DNA of 28,728 bases from Pirellulales bacterium (lineage in GTDB: Bacteria; Planctomycetota; Planctomycetia; Pirellulales; JALHLM01): NCBI GenBank assembly GCA_022844585.1, contig JALHLM010000010.1, positions 1-28,728 of the forward strand, in the 5' to 3' direction. This document shows, piece by piece, positions 8,177 to 16,772 of this stretch. How positions within the stretch are numbered: the stretch's first letter is position 1; every line of letters begins with the position of its first letter. The position numbers and the translations under genes are program-made. The notes below the pieces were generated by a model, which was not told the DNA's origin, ran no database searches, and saw only the letters and a program-made list of their open reading frames with translations.

Positions 8177-8662
8177 ATGAAGCTACCTCAACTTTCCTGG
8201 CTATTCATTGGGCTTCGGGAGTTGTTCCTGTTGACGGTGATCGCCGCACTGGCGACTGGACTTTGGCTCCAAGGCCGCCGTCCGGAATTTGTCGATTCCG
8301 GTTTACCGCAAGCTGTTAGCCAAGCGCTCGGGCAACCTCTACTCTCACACGGCCAGGTGCTTTCCTATTCGACAATGAACACCGTCGAAGGCGGCAAAAT
8401 CTGGGAGTACGAATACCACGTGACGTCGCCCCAAGCCGCACTCGACTCCAACCTAGTCTGGAGCACGACGTTCAACGCATTGAACCAGCAGGGGAAGAGT
8501 TGCCACTGCAAGCTTGACACTTACCCAGGAGTAAGCGGTCCGCTGACGACGAAATGCTTATACCGTTGGAGTCAGGGACGCGGCGTGGCGACCGTAACGG
8601 TGCAGCAGCCAAGCGCCGACCGAGTCGTCGTGGGCTTGGTGTTCGCCGAACTCTTCCCATAG
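8177..8662 (+). CDS. Small membrane-anchored protein of unknown function
   Basis: This is a 161-residue protein that I do not recognise. Residues 11-31 form one hydrophobic segment (signal anchor or uncleaved signal peptide), followed by a polar domain outside the membrane. The domain has a Trp-Glu-Tyr-Glu-Tyr patch near 74-78, a Cys-His-Cys near 115-117 and another Cys near 133. The ATG at 8177 follows AAAGGG by 6 bases. A start 25 codons upstream is in frame but has no such support and would add Cys-containing sequence before the anchor. It is 142 bases past the Rrf2-family gene and 88 bases before mfd on the same strand, so it could be cotranscribed with either. Confidence 0.7.
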   Translation: MKLPQLSWLFIGLRELFLLTVIAALATGLWLQGRRPEFVDSGLPQAVSQALGQPLLSHGQVLSYSTMNTVEGGKIWEYEYHVTSPQAALDSNLVWSTTFNALNQQGKSCHCKLDTYPGVSGPLTTKCLYRWSQGRGVATVTVQQPSADRVVVGLVFAELFP

Positions 8663-8750
8663 CGCATCCACGCCCGCCGGACGTCAGCAGGCGAATCGCT
8701 GGCGAGTTCCACTGCCCGAGTCATCGGCTGCTGTCTACAATTCCTGCCAC

Positions 8751-11700
8751 ATGAGCGTTGCCGCCGAAGGGATTGCGCCGCCGGCGGTTCGACTGTTGGA
8801 ATTGCCACGGCGGCTTGAATCGCAGGCCGACTTCGTCGAGGTATTGCGGAGCCTTCGTGAGGGTCACGGGGCCACGCTGGACGGAGTCTGGGGGTCGAGC
8901 TGCGCGCTGGTCGCCGCCGCGATTGCGGAACATGCTCCTGGGCCACTCGTAATTGTCTGCCCGCATCCGGGCGAAGTCGACGATTTGGTCGACGACCTGG
9001 CCCTGTTCAGTCGCCGGCGGAAGCTGGTGTTTCCGGCTTGGGAATCGCTGCCGGACGACGATGCGGCCGTCGATGAAGTGGGCGGCGATCGTCTGCATGT
9101 GCTGAAGCAACTGGCGGCCTGGCCGAAACTTCCGCAGGACGATCGACCAATTCTGCTCACCAGCATTCAGGCGTTGACGCATCCGGTGCCGCCGAGCGCG
9201 ACCATTGCGCGGCACACGCGGCGACTGTCGCGGGGCGATGAATCGCCGCTGGAAAAGTTGGTCGAATGGTTGCTCGGTCAGGGATTTCAAAACACTACCG
9301 CCGTCGAGCTGCCCGGCGAGTTCTCGGTGCGCGGCGGCATTTTGGATCTCTTTGCGCCGGACTGGGATCATCCGGTGCGGGTCGAGTTTTTCGGCGACCA
9401 GATTGAATCGCTGCGTAGCTTCGAGCCGGCGACGCAGCGTAGCCTCGCGCCGGTCGATAGCGTCGAAGTTACGCTGCTGGATCGGCGTTCGCAGGAGCGC
9501 GCGCACTTTGCCACGCACTTGCCGGAGGGCAGTTGGTTCCTGTTGGTCGAGCCGCACGACTTGGAAGAAGAGGCCAAGCAGTATCTGGCGCGGCTGGAAG
9601 ACGCCCGGCAATGCTTCACGGCGCCGGAGGTGTTCGAGTCGATCTACCGCTTTCCGTCGGCCACCGCCGCGGCTGTGGCGCGCGGGTCGATGGAGACGAC
9701 TTGCCAGTTGAAAATCGAGTCGGTCGAACGATTCAGCGGCGATATTGCCAAGGTTCGGCAGGAACTCGATAGCGCTGGGCAAGGCCAGGAAGTTTTCGTC
9801 GTCTGCCAGACGGAGGCCGAAGCGCGGCGATTGACCGATGTCTTCGCCACGACGCAGCTCGCCGCTGCGGGCAAGCTCCATTTTCCGCTGGGACGCCTGC
9901 GCGCTGGCTTTCGACTGGTCAGCGAGCGGTTGGTCCTCGTCGGCGGCGGCGAACTGTTTCACCGCGAGGACGTCAATCGTCCCACGCAGCGCCGGCGGCT
10001 GGGGCGCGTGTTGGATAGTTTTCTCGATCTGCGCGAAGGGGATTACGTCGTCCATCTCTCGCATGGCATCGGTAAGTACCGTGGGCTGAAGCTGCTCGAA
10101 ACGCCCTCGCAGACCGAGGAGCATCTTGAAGTCGAGTTTCACGGCGGGACCAAGATTTTTGTGCCGATCACCAAGATCGGGCTGGTGCAAAAATATGTCG
10201 GCGGCACGAAGACTAAGCCGACGCTGGCGCACATCGGCGGCAAGACCTGGGTCAAGCAGAAGGCCGCGGCCGAACGCGCTGTTGTCGATATGGCCGCCGA
10301 AATGTTGGAGATGCAGGCGGCGCGGGGCGCGCGGCCGGGGATTCAATTCCGCGTCGATACGGAATGGCAGCAAGAGTTCGACGCGTCGTTTCCTTACAAC
10401 GAAACGCCGGACCAATTGACCGCCATCGCCGCCATGACGCTCGATATGGGCGCCACGAAGCCGATGGACCGGTTGATCTGCGGCGACGTCGGCTATGGCA
10501 AAACGGAAGTCGCCATGCGGGCGGCGTTCAAGGCGATCGACAATGGTTACCAGGTGGCCGTGCTGGTGCCGACGACTATCCTCGCCATGCAGCACCTGCG
10601 GACGTTTACGCAACGCATGGCGGAGTTTCCGTTTCAGATCGGCGCGCTGAGCCGCTTCTGCAGCGCGAAAGAAGAAAAACAGGTGCTGGCCGGCATTGCC
10701 GATGGTTCCGTCGACATCGTCATCGGAACGCACCGCTTGGCGCAAGGCGACGTGAATTTTCATAACCTGGGGCTGATCGTCATCGACGAGGAGCAGCGCT
10801 TCGGCGTGCAAATCAAAGAGCGATTGAAGACCTACCGGCATATTGTGGACGTGCTCACGCTTTCCGCGACGCCGATCCCGCGCACGTTGCATATGTCACT
10901 GTTGGGCTTGCGCGATATTTCCAATCTGGAAACGCCGCCGGCCGATCGTCTGGCGGTCGAAACGCGGGTCACGCGTTCCAGTCCCGAGTTGATTCGCCAC
11001 GCCGTATTACGCGAATTGAACCGCGGCGGGCAGATTTTCTTTGTTCATAATCGCATCAACGATATTCATGTCCTGTACGAACGGCTGCGGCAGATTGTGC
11101 CGGAATGCCGGATCGCTATCGGCCATGGGCAGATGCCGGAAGGCAAGCTCGAAGACGTGATGCTCGACTTTGTTGCGCATCGCTTCGACATGCTGCTGGC
11201 GACGACGATCGTGGAAAGCGGACTCGATATCCCAAACGCGAATACGATTTTCATCGACGAATCGGATCGCTACGGACTGGCCGACCTGCACCAGTTGCGC
11301 GGACGCGTGGGGCGCTTCAAGCATCGCGCTTACTGCTATTTGCTGCTCGATCCCAACAAGCATCTCACGCCGAACGCCGCCAAGCGGATGATGGCGATTG
11401 AGGAGTTCAGCGAGATGGGGGCCGGATTTGCGATCGCCATGCGCGATCTCGAAATCCGCGGCGCCGGCAACATCCTGGGCGTCGAGCAGAGCGGCCACAT
11501 CGCCACGATCGGTTACGAGTTGTACTGCGAGCTGCTGGAAAACGCGGTCCGACGGCTGAAGCAGATGGCGCCGCGGGTCACGGTCGACGTGCACCTCGAA
11601 TTGCCCGGCGAGGCCTATCTGCCGCGGACTTACGTGCCGAACCACCGGCTGAAAATCGATCTCTATCGTAGATTGGCGCGAGTTTCGGAACTGGGCGAGT

Positions 11701-12008
11701 TGAACGACTTGCGCGCCGAAATCCTCGACCGCTTCGGGCCGCTGCCGGCGGCGGTCGAACGATTGCTCGCCTTCACTGAACTGCGCATCCTCGCGCATCA
11801 GTGGCAGATTGCCTCGATTCACCTGGAAGATCCGCACGGCGTGCTGGAATACACGTCCCGCGAGGCGGTCGATCGTCTCCGGCGCGCTACGGGCGGGAGA
11901 ATTCGCCCGGTGGACGGCCGTTCCGCCTATGTCACGCTCAAATCTCCGCTGGCCGACGCCGACCGGGTGATCGCGGAATTGCAGTCGCTGTTGCGGCGAC
12001 CGTCGTGA
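8751..12008 (+). CDS. mfd: Transcription-repair coupling factor Mfd
   Basis: This 1085-residue protein is Mfd, the translocase that pushes stalled RNA polymerase off DNA lesions and recruits UvrA. It has the UvrB-like N-terminal region (about 20-330, including FSVRGGILDLF and RVEFFGDQIESLR). The RNA-polymerase-interaction domain follows (about 421-480, REGDYVVHLSHGIGKYRGL). The RecG-like helicase core comes next, with Walker A GDVGYGKT at 578-585, DEEQ at 679-682, SATPIPRT, and motif VI with QLRGRVGR. The C-terminal TRCF domain occupies about 945-1055. Length and order are normal for the family. The start is a plain ATG with weak upstream complementarity to 16S rRNA. Cytoplasmic. Confidence 0.97.
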   Translation: MSVAAEGIAPPAVRLLELPRRLESQADFVEVLRSLREGHGATLDGVWGSSCALVAAAIAEHAPGPLVIVCPHPGEVDDLVDDLALFSRRRKLVFPAWESLPDDDAAVDEVGGDRLHVLKQLAAWPKLPQDDRPILLTSIQALTHPVPPSATIARHTRRLSRGDESPLEKLVEWLLGQGFQNTTAVELPGEFSVRGGILDLFAPDWDHPVRVEFFGDQIESLRSFEPATQRSLAPVDSVEVTLLDRRSQERAHFATHLPEGSWFLLVEPHDLEEEAKQYLARLEDARQCFTAPEVFESIYRFPSATAAAVARGSMETTCQLKIESVERFSGDIAKVRQELDSAGQGQEVFVVCQTEAEARRLTDVFATTQLAAAGKLHFPLGRLRAGFRLVSERLVLVGGGELFHREDVNRPTQRRRLGRVLDSFLDLREGDYVVHLSHGIGKYRGLKLLETPSQTEEHLEVEFHGGTKIFVPITKIGLVQKYVGGTKTKPTLAHIGGKTWVKQKAAAERAVVDMAAEMLEMQAARGARPGIQFRVDTEWQQEFDASFPYNETPDQLTAIAAMTLDMGATKPMDRLICGDVGYGKTEVAMRAAFKAIDNGYQVAVLVPTTILAMQHLRTFTQRMAEFPFQIGALSRFCSAKEEKQVLAGIADGSVDIVIGTHRLAQGDVNFHNLGLIVIDEEQRFGVQIKERLKTYRHIVDVLTLSATPIPRTLHMSLLGLRDISNLETPPADRLAVETRVTRSSPELIRHAVLRELNRGGQIFFVHNRINDIHVLYERLRQIVPECRIAIGHGQMPEGKLEDVMLDFVAHRFDMLLATTIVESGLDIPNANTIFIDESDRYGLADLHQLRGRVGRFKHRAYCYLLLDPNKHLTPNAAKRMMAIEEFSEMGAGFAIAMRDLEIRGAGNILGVEQSGHIATIGYELYCELLENAVRRLKQMAPRVTVDVHLELPGEAYLPRTYVPNHRLKIDLYRRLARVSELGELNDLRAEILDRFGPLPAAVERLLAFTELRILAHQWQIASIHLEDPHGVLEYTSREAVDRLRRATGGRIRPVDGRSAYVTLKSPLADADRVIAELQSLLRRPS

Positions 12009-12054
12009 TTTGGTACTTACCGCGACGATACCTAGCAGAGGTCGCGCGCGGAGC

Positions 12055-12286
12055 TTCACCACGGAGGCACGGAGAACACGGAGGGGGAAATCTGATTGAA
12101 CCGCAGAGGCGCTGAGACGCAGAGATGGGAAAGAGAGAGGTGAGGAGAGTAGTGCGGGGACATGCTGAAAACGAAACATTGAAAAATCAAACACCACTCA
12201 CTCCACCCTCTCCTCCGCGTCTCAGCGCCTCCGCGGTTCAAAACAGTATCGACTCTCCTCCGTGTTCTCCGTGCCTCCGTGGTGAA
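12055..12286. repeat. Double-armed inverted repeat element (CACGGAGG type)
   Basis: This 232-base element fills most of the 329-base gap between mfd and the prolyl isomerase gene. The outer arms (12055-12084 and 12257-12286) are 30 bases each and perfectly complementary. The inner arms, about 27 bases each (12096-12122 and 12215-12241), pair with two mismatches. The roughly 92-base core encodes nothing convincing. The arms carry short internal reiterations of CACGGAG. Such a structure suits a non-autonomous mobile or REP-like repeat, or a very large hairpin; no transposase is present. Confidence 0.85.
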
Positions 12287-12337
12287 ACCTGAAGCAGACT
12301 TCGGCGATAACTTATTCGAGAGCACGGAAGCTCCACC

Positions 12338-13636
12338 TTGAAACGCTATCCATATTCCGGTTGGGCCCTGTCGGTCGTGGCCGTTTGCGCGGCGACGCGC
12401 ATCGGCGTCGGGCAAGAAGTGCCGTCGGGCTATCCCAGCACCGGCGCGCCGCCGCCGATGCTTGGCGCGCCGCCGAGCGGTTTGCCGGGCCCACCGGTGC
12501 AACCGGAGGCGGTGTCGCGCCCCGCGGATTGGCCTGGCGGAGAAGCTTTTGGGCCGCCACAGGATCCTTACGCTAGCACTGCGCCCATTGGTGCCGTTCC
12601 GTATGATCCTAACAAATCGCAGTTGATTGCCGGCGCTCAAGTGTTGGCGAACATCAACTCCGAAGTGATTCTCTATAGCGAAGTCGCCGGCTTCGTGAAC
12701 GACGTGCTGATCACCAACGCGGACAAGATTCCGCCGGAGCAAGTCGAAAAGCAGCGTGAAATGCTGACCGCGATGCGGATGCGGCAGTTGATCGAAACCA
12801 AGCTGCTGTTCGCCGACGCGAAACGCACCATCCGCGGCAAGAACGAAGAAGGTTGGAACAAGCTGGTCGAAGACGTCGGCAAAGAGTTCGAAGGGCGCGA
12901 GCTCAAGCGCCAAATGAAACGCGCGAAGGCCGGCTCCCGCGCTGAGTTGGACGCCATGCTCCACAAGATGGGCACTTCGGTCGACCGCGAAAAGCGCAGT
13001 TTTGTCGAACGCGCAATCGCCTCGCAGTGGCTGCAGCAGCAGACGGAATCCAACGAAGCCGAGTTGCCGCCGCAAGAATTGTGGAAGTATTACTCCGACC
13101 ACGTTGCCGACTACTCGTACCCGGCCGAAGTTCGCTGGGAACACTTGATGACGAAGGTCTCACGGTACGAGGAGTCAAAGTCGCGGAATCGCCTGGCGAT
13201 GATGGGCAATCGCGTCGTGCGGGAAGGAATTCCGCTATCGGAGGTCGCCAAGCGCGAATCCGAGGGGCCTGACGCCTCGAGTGGCGGACAGCATGACTGG
13301 ACCAAGCTCGACGATCTCGGCACGGGTGTCACGCATGTCTCGGCGGAGCTACGGCACGCCTTGGAAACGCTGCCTGTCGGCGGACTGAGTCAGATTATCG
13401 AAGACAGCCAAGGCTATCACATCGTCCGCGTACTGGAACGCAAACCCGCCGGCCGCACGCCGTTCGACGAAGTTCAGGCGGAGATCAAATTAAAGCTGCA
13501 GCAAGACATCGGCAACAAAAAGATGGACGAATACCTCGCCAAGCTGCAAAAGCACGCCACGGTCCGGACCGTGTTTGATGGCACGCCGCTGATGCAGCAG
13601 TTGGTGGAGCAGGAGCAGCGACAGAAGTTGCGCTAG
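12338..13636 (+). CDS. Exported PpiC/SurA-type peptidyl-prolyl cis-trans isomerase
   Basis: This 432-residue protein has a signal peptide (about 1-26, ending near GVG-QE), then a Pro/Gly/Ala-rich linker (about 27-90). A SurA-like chaperone region follows (about 95-255, starting QVLANINSEVILYSEV). A parvulin (PpiC) domain spans about 262-370, with GGQHDW and GYHIVRVLERKPAGRTPFDEV. Such proteins assist folding of outer-membrane or secreted proteins. The start is TTG at 12338. GGAAG lies 7 bases before it, and the first in-frame ATG is codon 40, beyond the signal peptide, so TTG is preferred. The gene has its own upstream region just after the large inverted repeat. Confidence 0.88.
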   Translation: MKRYPYSGWALSVVAVCAATRIGVGQEVPSGYPSTGAPPPMLGAPPSGLPGPPVQPEAVSRPADWPGGEAFGPPQDPYASTAPIGAVPYDPNKSQLIAGAQVLANINSEVILYSEVAGFVNDVLITNADKIPPEQVEKQREMLTAMRMRQLIETKLLFADAKRTIRGKNEEGWNKLVEDVGKEFEGRELKRQMKRAKAGSRAELDAMLHKMGTSVDREKRSFVERAIASQWLQQQTESNEAELPPQELWKYYSDHVADYSYPAEVRWEHLMTKVSRYEESKSRNRLAMMGNRVVREGIPLSEVAKRESEGPDASSGGQHDWTKLDDLGTGVTHVSAELRHALETLPVGGLSQIIEDSQGYHIVRVLERKPAGRTPFDEVQAEIKLKLQQDIGNKKMDEYLAKLQKHATVRTVFDGTPLMQQLVEQEQRQKLR

Positions 13637-13643
13637 GCAGCTT

Positions 13644-13843
13644 TCGTAGGTCAGTCACCGCGGACGAGGCAAACAGGCGCGTAAAACGTTTCGTAACGTA
13701 ACATCCCAACGGCGGCCAAGAGCGTGCCTGACGGGATCAACGGCGCGTCCATGTCAGGCACATTTCATGCGAAGATTTGGGGCGTTGCATACGTGCTCTC
13801 TCGCGGGGAGTTTCTCGCTTCGTCCGCGGTGCCTGACCTACGA
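13644..13843. repeat. 200-bp inverted-repeat element between convergent genes
   Basis: Two 24-base arms (13644-13667 and 13820-13843) are complementary at 23 of 24 positions. Between them a smaller inverted pair, TGCCTGAC (13725-13732) / GTCAGGCA (13753-13760), repeats the GCCTGAC word that is also in the right arm. The right arm contains the stop codon (13838-13840) of the leftward glycosyltransferase gene, and the left arm starts 8 bases past the stop of the rightward prolyl isomerase gene. It may be a miniature mobile element or a bidirectional terminator. No coding sequence was recognised in the core. Confidence 0.75.
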
Positions 13844-15172
13844 CGGAACAGCCGCCTCGGTTGGCGTTAATTCCTCGGCGGGCGATTCAATCCGGCCGCT
13901 TAGTCGCTCCAGCAACTCGCAGAAGTTTTGCGCCTGGTCGTGGCGGTTGAAATGGCGGACGACGTAAGCGCGCGCGGAGCATCCCATTTCTTGGGCTCGT
14001 TCACGGTGGGTCTCTAAGTCCACGACCGCCGCGGCGAGCGCCTTTTCATCGCCGGGCGTGACGAACATGCCGCCGTGGGCTTTTTCCACGACGTCGCGAA
14101 TCACGCCGTCGATGCCGAGGATTGTGGCCCGGCCAGCGGCCATGTAGTCGAAGACCTTATTGGGATACGTCGTGCTGAACAACTTGATGTTCTGCAAGGT
14201 GGCCACGCAGGCGTCGGACGCGGCCAGCAGGTCGGTCATCTCGGCTTTCGGGCGCGACCCGGTGAAGGTGACGTTCGTCAACTTCGAGAGCTGCGCCAAT
14301 TTTTCGAGATTCGGCCGCTCCTTGCCGTCGCCGGCCAGTAGGAAGTGAATGCGTTGGTTGTCGCGCAGTCGCTCGGCCGCGCCGATGATGGTCGAGATAT
14401 CGTTCGCCTGGCCCAAAGCGCCGGCGTAGGTGACGACGAACTTGTCGCCGAGGTTCCACGTCGCGCGCGTCCGCTCGCCCCGGGCTTCCGGATTGAACAT
14501 CGCCGGGTCGACGCCGTTCGGAATCACCGAAACCTTTGCCGCCGGAATCCCCTTCTTGAGCAGATAGTCGCGATACGCCGGCGAGTTCACGAGCAAATGG
14601 TCCGCCCGCGCGTAGAGGAAGCGTTCCAGCCAGCGTGAGAGTCGGATCAGGATGGGGTTCTTCAGCACGCCGAGATCAATGGCGAATTCCGGCCAGAGAT
14701 CGCGGATCTCCAACAAAAACGGCCGGCGTTTCAACACGGATACGACCCAGGCCGAAAAGCCTTGAAACAGCGACGGCGAGGTGCCCATCACCAGGTCGAT
14801 CTTGCCGGCACGCAGCGACACGATCACGCTGGTCGCCATGAAGCTGAAAAAGGCGACGATCCGCCAGAAGTAACTCTTGTGGAGCGACGGGTAGGTGTAA
14901 GCGCGCAAGACGCGGACGCCGTCGAGGTTTTGTTCCTCGACCAGACCGCGCTTCGAGACGGAGCTTTTGCCTGTGAGATAGTTGCAGTCGCTGGTGACAA
15001 TCGTGAATTGATTCCCGCTCTCGACCCAATGGCGGCCGAGCTCGTAGTGGCGCGTGCCCCCCGGCTCATTCGGGGGCACGAAGGCCTGGTGAATGAGCAA
15101 TACGTGGATGGGGGACGAAGTAGCTTCCGCGGACGACATATTGGCAGGCGAGAGGTTGGAGGCGGCGGACAT
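13838..15172 (-). CDS. GT4-family glycosyltransferase (WbuB-like)
   Basis: This is a 444-residue GT-B fold enzyme that moves a sugar from a nucleotide donor during polysaccharide assembly. The N-terminal domain starts IHVLLIHQAFVPPNEPGGTRHYELGRHW (about 21-48), as in WbuB-like aminosugar transferases. A hydrophobic stretch near 100-120 may touch the membrane. The donor-binding domain has VIPNGVD, YAGALGQANDI, LLAGDGKE and TYPNKVFDYMAAGRATILGIDG. The ATG at 15172 overlaps the wecB stop as TAATG, so the genes are translationally coupled. A second ATG 11 codons in is possible. The frame stays open far upstream only as a shadow of wecB. Acting after WecB, it may transfer an aminosugar; acceptor and donor are not shown by the sequence. 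Confidence 0.9.
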   Translation of the reverse strand: MSAASNLSPANMSSAEATSSPIHVLLIHQAFVPPNEPGGTRHYELGRHWVESGNQFTIVTSDCNYLTGKSSVSKRGLVEEQNLDGVRVLRAYTYPSLHKSYFWRIVAFFSFMATSVIVSLRAGKIDLVMGTSPSLFQGFSAWVVSVLKRRPFLLEIRDLWPEFAIDLGVLKNPILIRLSRWLERFLYARADHLLVNSPAYRDYLLKKGIPAAKVSVIPNGVDPAMFNPEARGERTRATWNLGDKFVVTYAGALGQANDISTIIGAAERLRDNQRIHFLLAGDGKERPNLEKLAQLSKLTNVTFTGSRPKAEMTDLLAASDACVATLQNIKLFSTTYPNKVFDYMAAGRATILGIDGVIRDVVEKAHGGMFVTPGDEKALAAAVVDLETHRERAQEMGCSARAYVVRHFNRHDQAQNFCELLERLSGRIESPAEELTPTEAAVPS

Positions 15173-16308
15173 TACGTGGTGCGTTCCCAAGCTTGTTGGA
15201 GCATTAGCTCGACAATTCGTTGGGCTGCCTGGCCGTCGCCGTAGGGATTGGTGTCGATCTGGCGGCGGCGGTATTCCTGTTCGTCGGTGAGCAGCATACT
15301 CAGTCGTTCGACGATGCGTTCCGCCGACGTGCCGACCAGTTCCACGGCGCCGGCTTCGACCGCTTCCGGCCGTTCGGTAGTGTCTCGCATCACCAGCACT
15401 GGCTTGTGCAACGACGGCGCTTCTTCCTGCACGCCGCCGGAGTCGGTGAGGATGACGCTGCTGCGGTCCATCAGCCAGACGAATTCCGGATACGGCGCCG
15501 GCGGCACGAGATGGATGTTTTTGCGATCCCCCAGCACGCGGTAAACGGGGGCCTGGACGTTCGGGTTCAAATGTACGGGGTAAACGAATTCGACATCGGC
15601 GAATCGATCCGCCAGCCTGGCGATCGCTCCGCAAATCGCTTCGAAGCCTGCGCCAAAGTTTTCGCGGCGATGCCCCGTGATCAACACCATCCGGCGATCG
15701 CCTAAGTTCGCGTATTTTTTTGCCCAGGGAGCATCGTGTGAACGTTCCCGTTGCGTTGCCCACAAGAGGGCGTCGATGACGGTGTTGCCCGTGACGTGAA
15801 CGGTCGCAGGATTGGTCTTCTCCGCCAGCAGGGCGTCGGCGGCCCGTTGTGTCGGGGCGCAATGCAGTGCTGCCACGATGCCTGCCACGCGGCGGTTGAA
15901 CTCTTCCGGCCAGGGGGCCAGCAAGTCGAGGGTTCGCAGTCCGGCTTCGACATGCACGAACGGGATCCGCCGATAAAAGGCGGCCACCGAGGCGGCCATC
16001 ACCGTGGTCGTGTCCCCCTGGCCGACGACGCAATCCGGCTGGAACCGGACGATCGCGTCGTCGATCCCGGTCAGGCAGCGCGCGGTCAAACCGGCCAGCG
16101 TCTGATTCGGCTGCATCAGCTCCAGGTCGAGATCGGCCTGGATGCCAAAGTAGTCGGTCACCTGGGCGAGCATTTCCTTGTGCTGTCCGGTCAGGCAGAC
16201 GATCGGCTCAATGCGATCCGCGCGGCGCAGGCACTCATGCACCACGGGGGCCATTTTGATGGCTTCCGGGCGCGTACCGAAGATCAACAGGGGACGTAGT
16301 TTGCTCAC
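15172..16308 (-). CDS. wecB: UDP-N-acetylglucosamine 2-epimerase (non-hydrolysing)
   Basis: This enzyme interconverts UDP-GlcNAc and UDP-ManNAc in the cytoplasm and supplies aminosugars for surface glycans. The family opening FGTRPEAIKMAPVV is at residues 10-23. Catalytic residues known from the E. coli enzyme are present: Asp99 (GQGDTTT), Glu121 (HVEAGLRT), Glu135/136 (PEEFNRR) and His213 (ITGHRREN). LTDSGGVQEEAP follows further on. The start is uncertain. GTG at 16308 gives 378 residues, matching the usual length and N-terminus. TTG at 16374 would add 22 unconserved residues. Neither has a clear Shine-Dalgarno. The gene is coupled to the downstream glycosyltransferase and divergent from the bi-domain oxidoreductase gene. 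Confidence 0.93.
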   Translation of the reverse strand: MSKLRPLLIFGTRPEAIKMAPVVHECLRRADRIEPIVCLTGQHKEMLAQVTDYFGIQADLDLELMQPNQTLAGLTARCLTGIDDAIVRFQPDCVVGQGDTTTVMAASVAAFYRRIPFVHVEAGLRTLDLLAPWPEEFNRRVAGIVAALHCAPTQRAADALLAEKTNPATVHVTGNTVIDALLWATQRERSHDAPWAKKYANLGDRRMVLITGHRRENFGAGFEAICGAIARLADRFADVEFVYPVHLNPNVQAPVYRVLGDRKNIHLVPPAPYPEFVWLMDRSSVILTDSGGVQEEAPSLHKPVLVMRDTTERPEAVEAGAVELVGTSAERIVERLSMLLTDEQEYRRRQIDTNPYGDGQAAQRIVELMLQQAWERTT

Positions 16309-16517
16309 GGGAGATGGCACTTCAATGGGTCGTTCGATCCGCCCGGCAACAGATTTAGCGCCCGTTGCCGACAAGGTGGATGGTCAAAGTTAGCCCGCCC
16401 CACCGCGAGGGCGAGCGTCCCTATCAGGCTAAGTGAAAAATCGAAAGCTGACGAGCGACCGTCGGCGCGACGGGACTGAGGGCGCGAACACAAAATGCTC
16501 ACAATCGGTATCCTTCA

Positions 16518-16600
16518 ACTAGCCCGACGCGCCAGCGAGGGGGAGTAAGCGTCGATCGGTGCTTGACGTCTACTCTCCCTCGCTGGCGCGTCGGGCTAGT
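16518..16600. repeat. Dyad repeat element, copy 1 (CTAGCCCGACGCG family)
   Basis: Two perfect 24-base complementary arms (16518-16541 and 16577-16600) begin with ACTAGCCCGACGCG. Pairing continues inwards with a few mismatches, leaving a loop of about 11-35 bases. The element lies in the 464-base gap between the divergent wecB and bi-domain oxidoreductase genes. A related copy is at 20229-20330 and a decayed half is at 16713-16738. No T-run follows, so it is not a standard intrinsic terminator. The rest of the gap holds nothing else I can name. Confidence 0.85.
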
Positions 16601-16712
16601 GTGGCGCGCCATTGGCCCGCCGGGTCGCTTGCTTCAACCGAACCTAACCGGATAATCTGACGTATGTTAGGGTGAGCGGATTGGACGTCGCAGGATCGCG
16701 GACGCATACTCT

Positions 16713-16738
16713 TGCCCGGAGCGTCAGCCAGGGGGAGT
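16713..16738 (+). repeat. Decayed half-copy of the dyad element
   Basis: This 26-base stretch matches the left arm of the dyad element (16520-16545) at about 20 positions, including the terminal GGGGGAGT. The matching right arm is not clearly present. It ends 34 bases before the chosen start of the bi-domain oxidoreductase gene. Confidence 0.45.
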
Positions 16739-16772
16739 GCCAACGCCGGTAGGGATCACTCCCAATTCCCCC

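Noticed and set aside
8721..10892. 723-residue open frame on the minus strand
   Set aside because: It lies wholly opposite mfd, is rich in Arg/His/Gln and has no recognisable domain. It is a shadow of GC-rich coding sequence.
11007..12197. 396-residue open frame on the minus strand
   Set aside because: It is opposite the end of mfd and runs into the inverted repeat, with no domain; an antisense shadow.
12056..13144. 362-residue open frame on the minus strand
   Set aside because: It is opposite the PpiC/SurA-like gene and partly made of the repeat element; no family features.
15173..16033. Long N-terminal extension of the leftward GT4 glycosyltransferase
   Set aside because: The added residues are an out-of-frame reading of wecB. 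The GT fold starts after the ATG at 15172, which overlaps the wecB stop.
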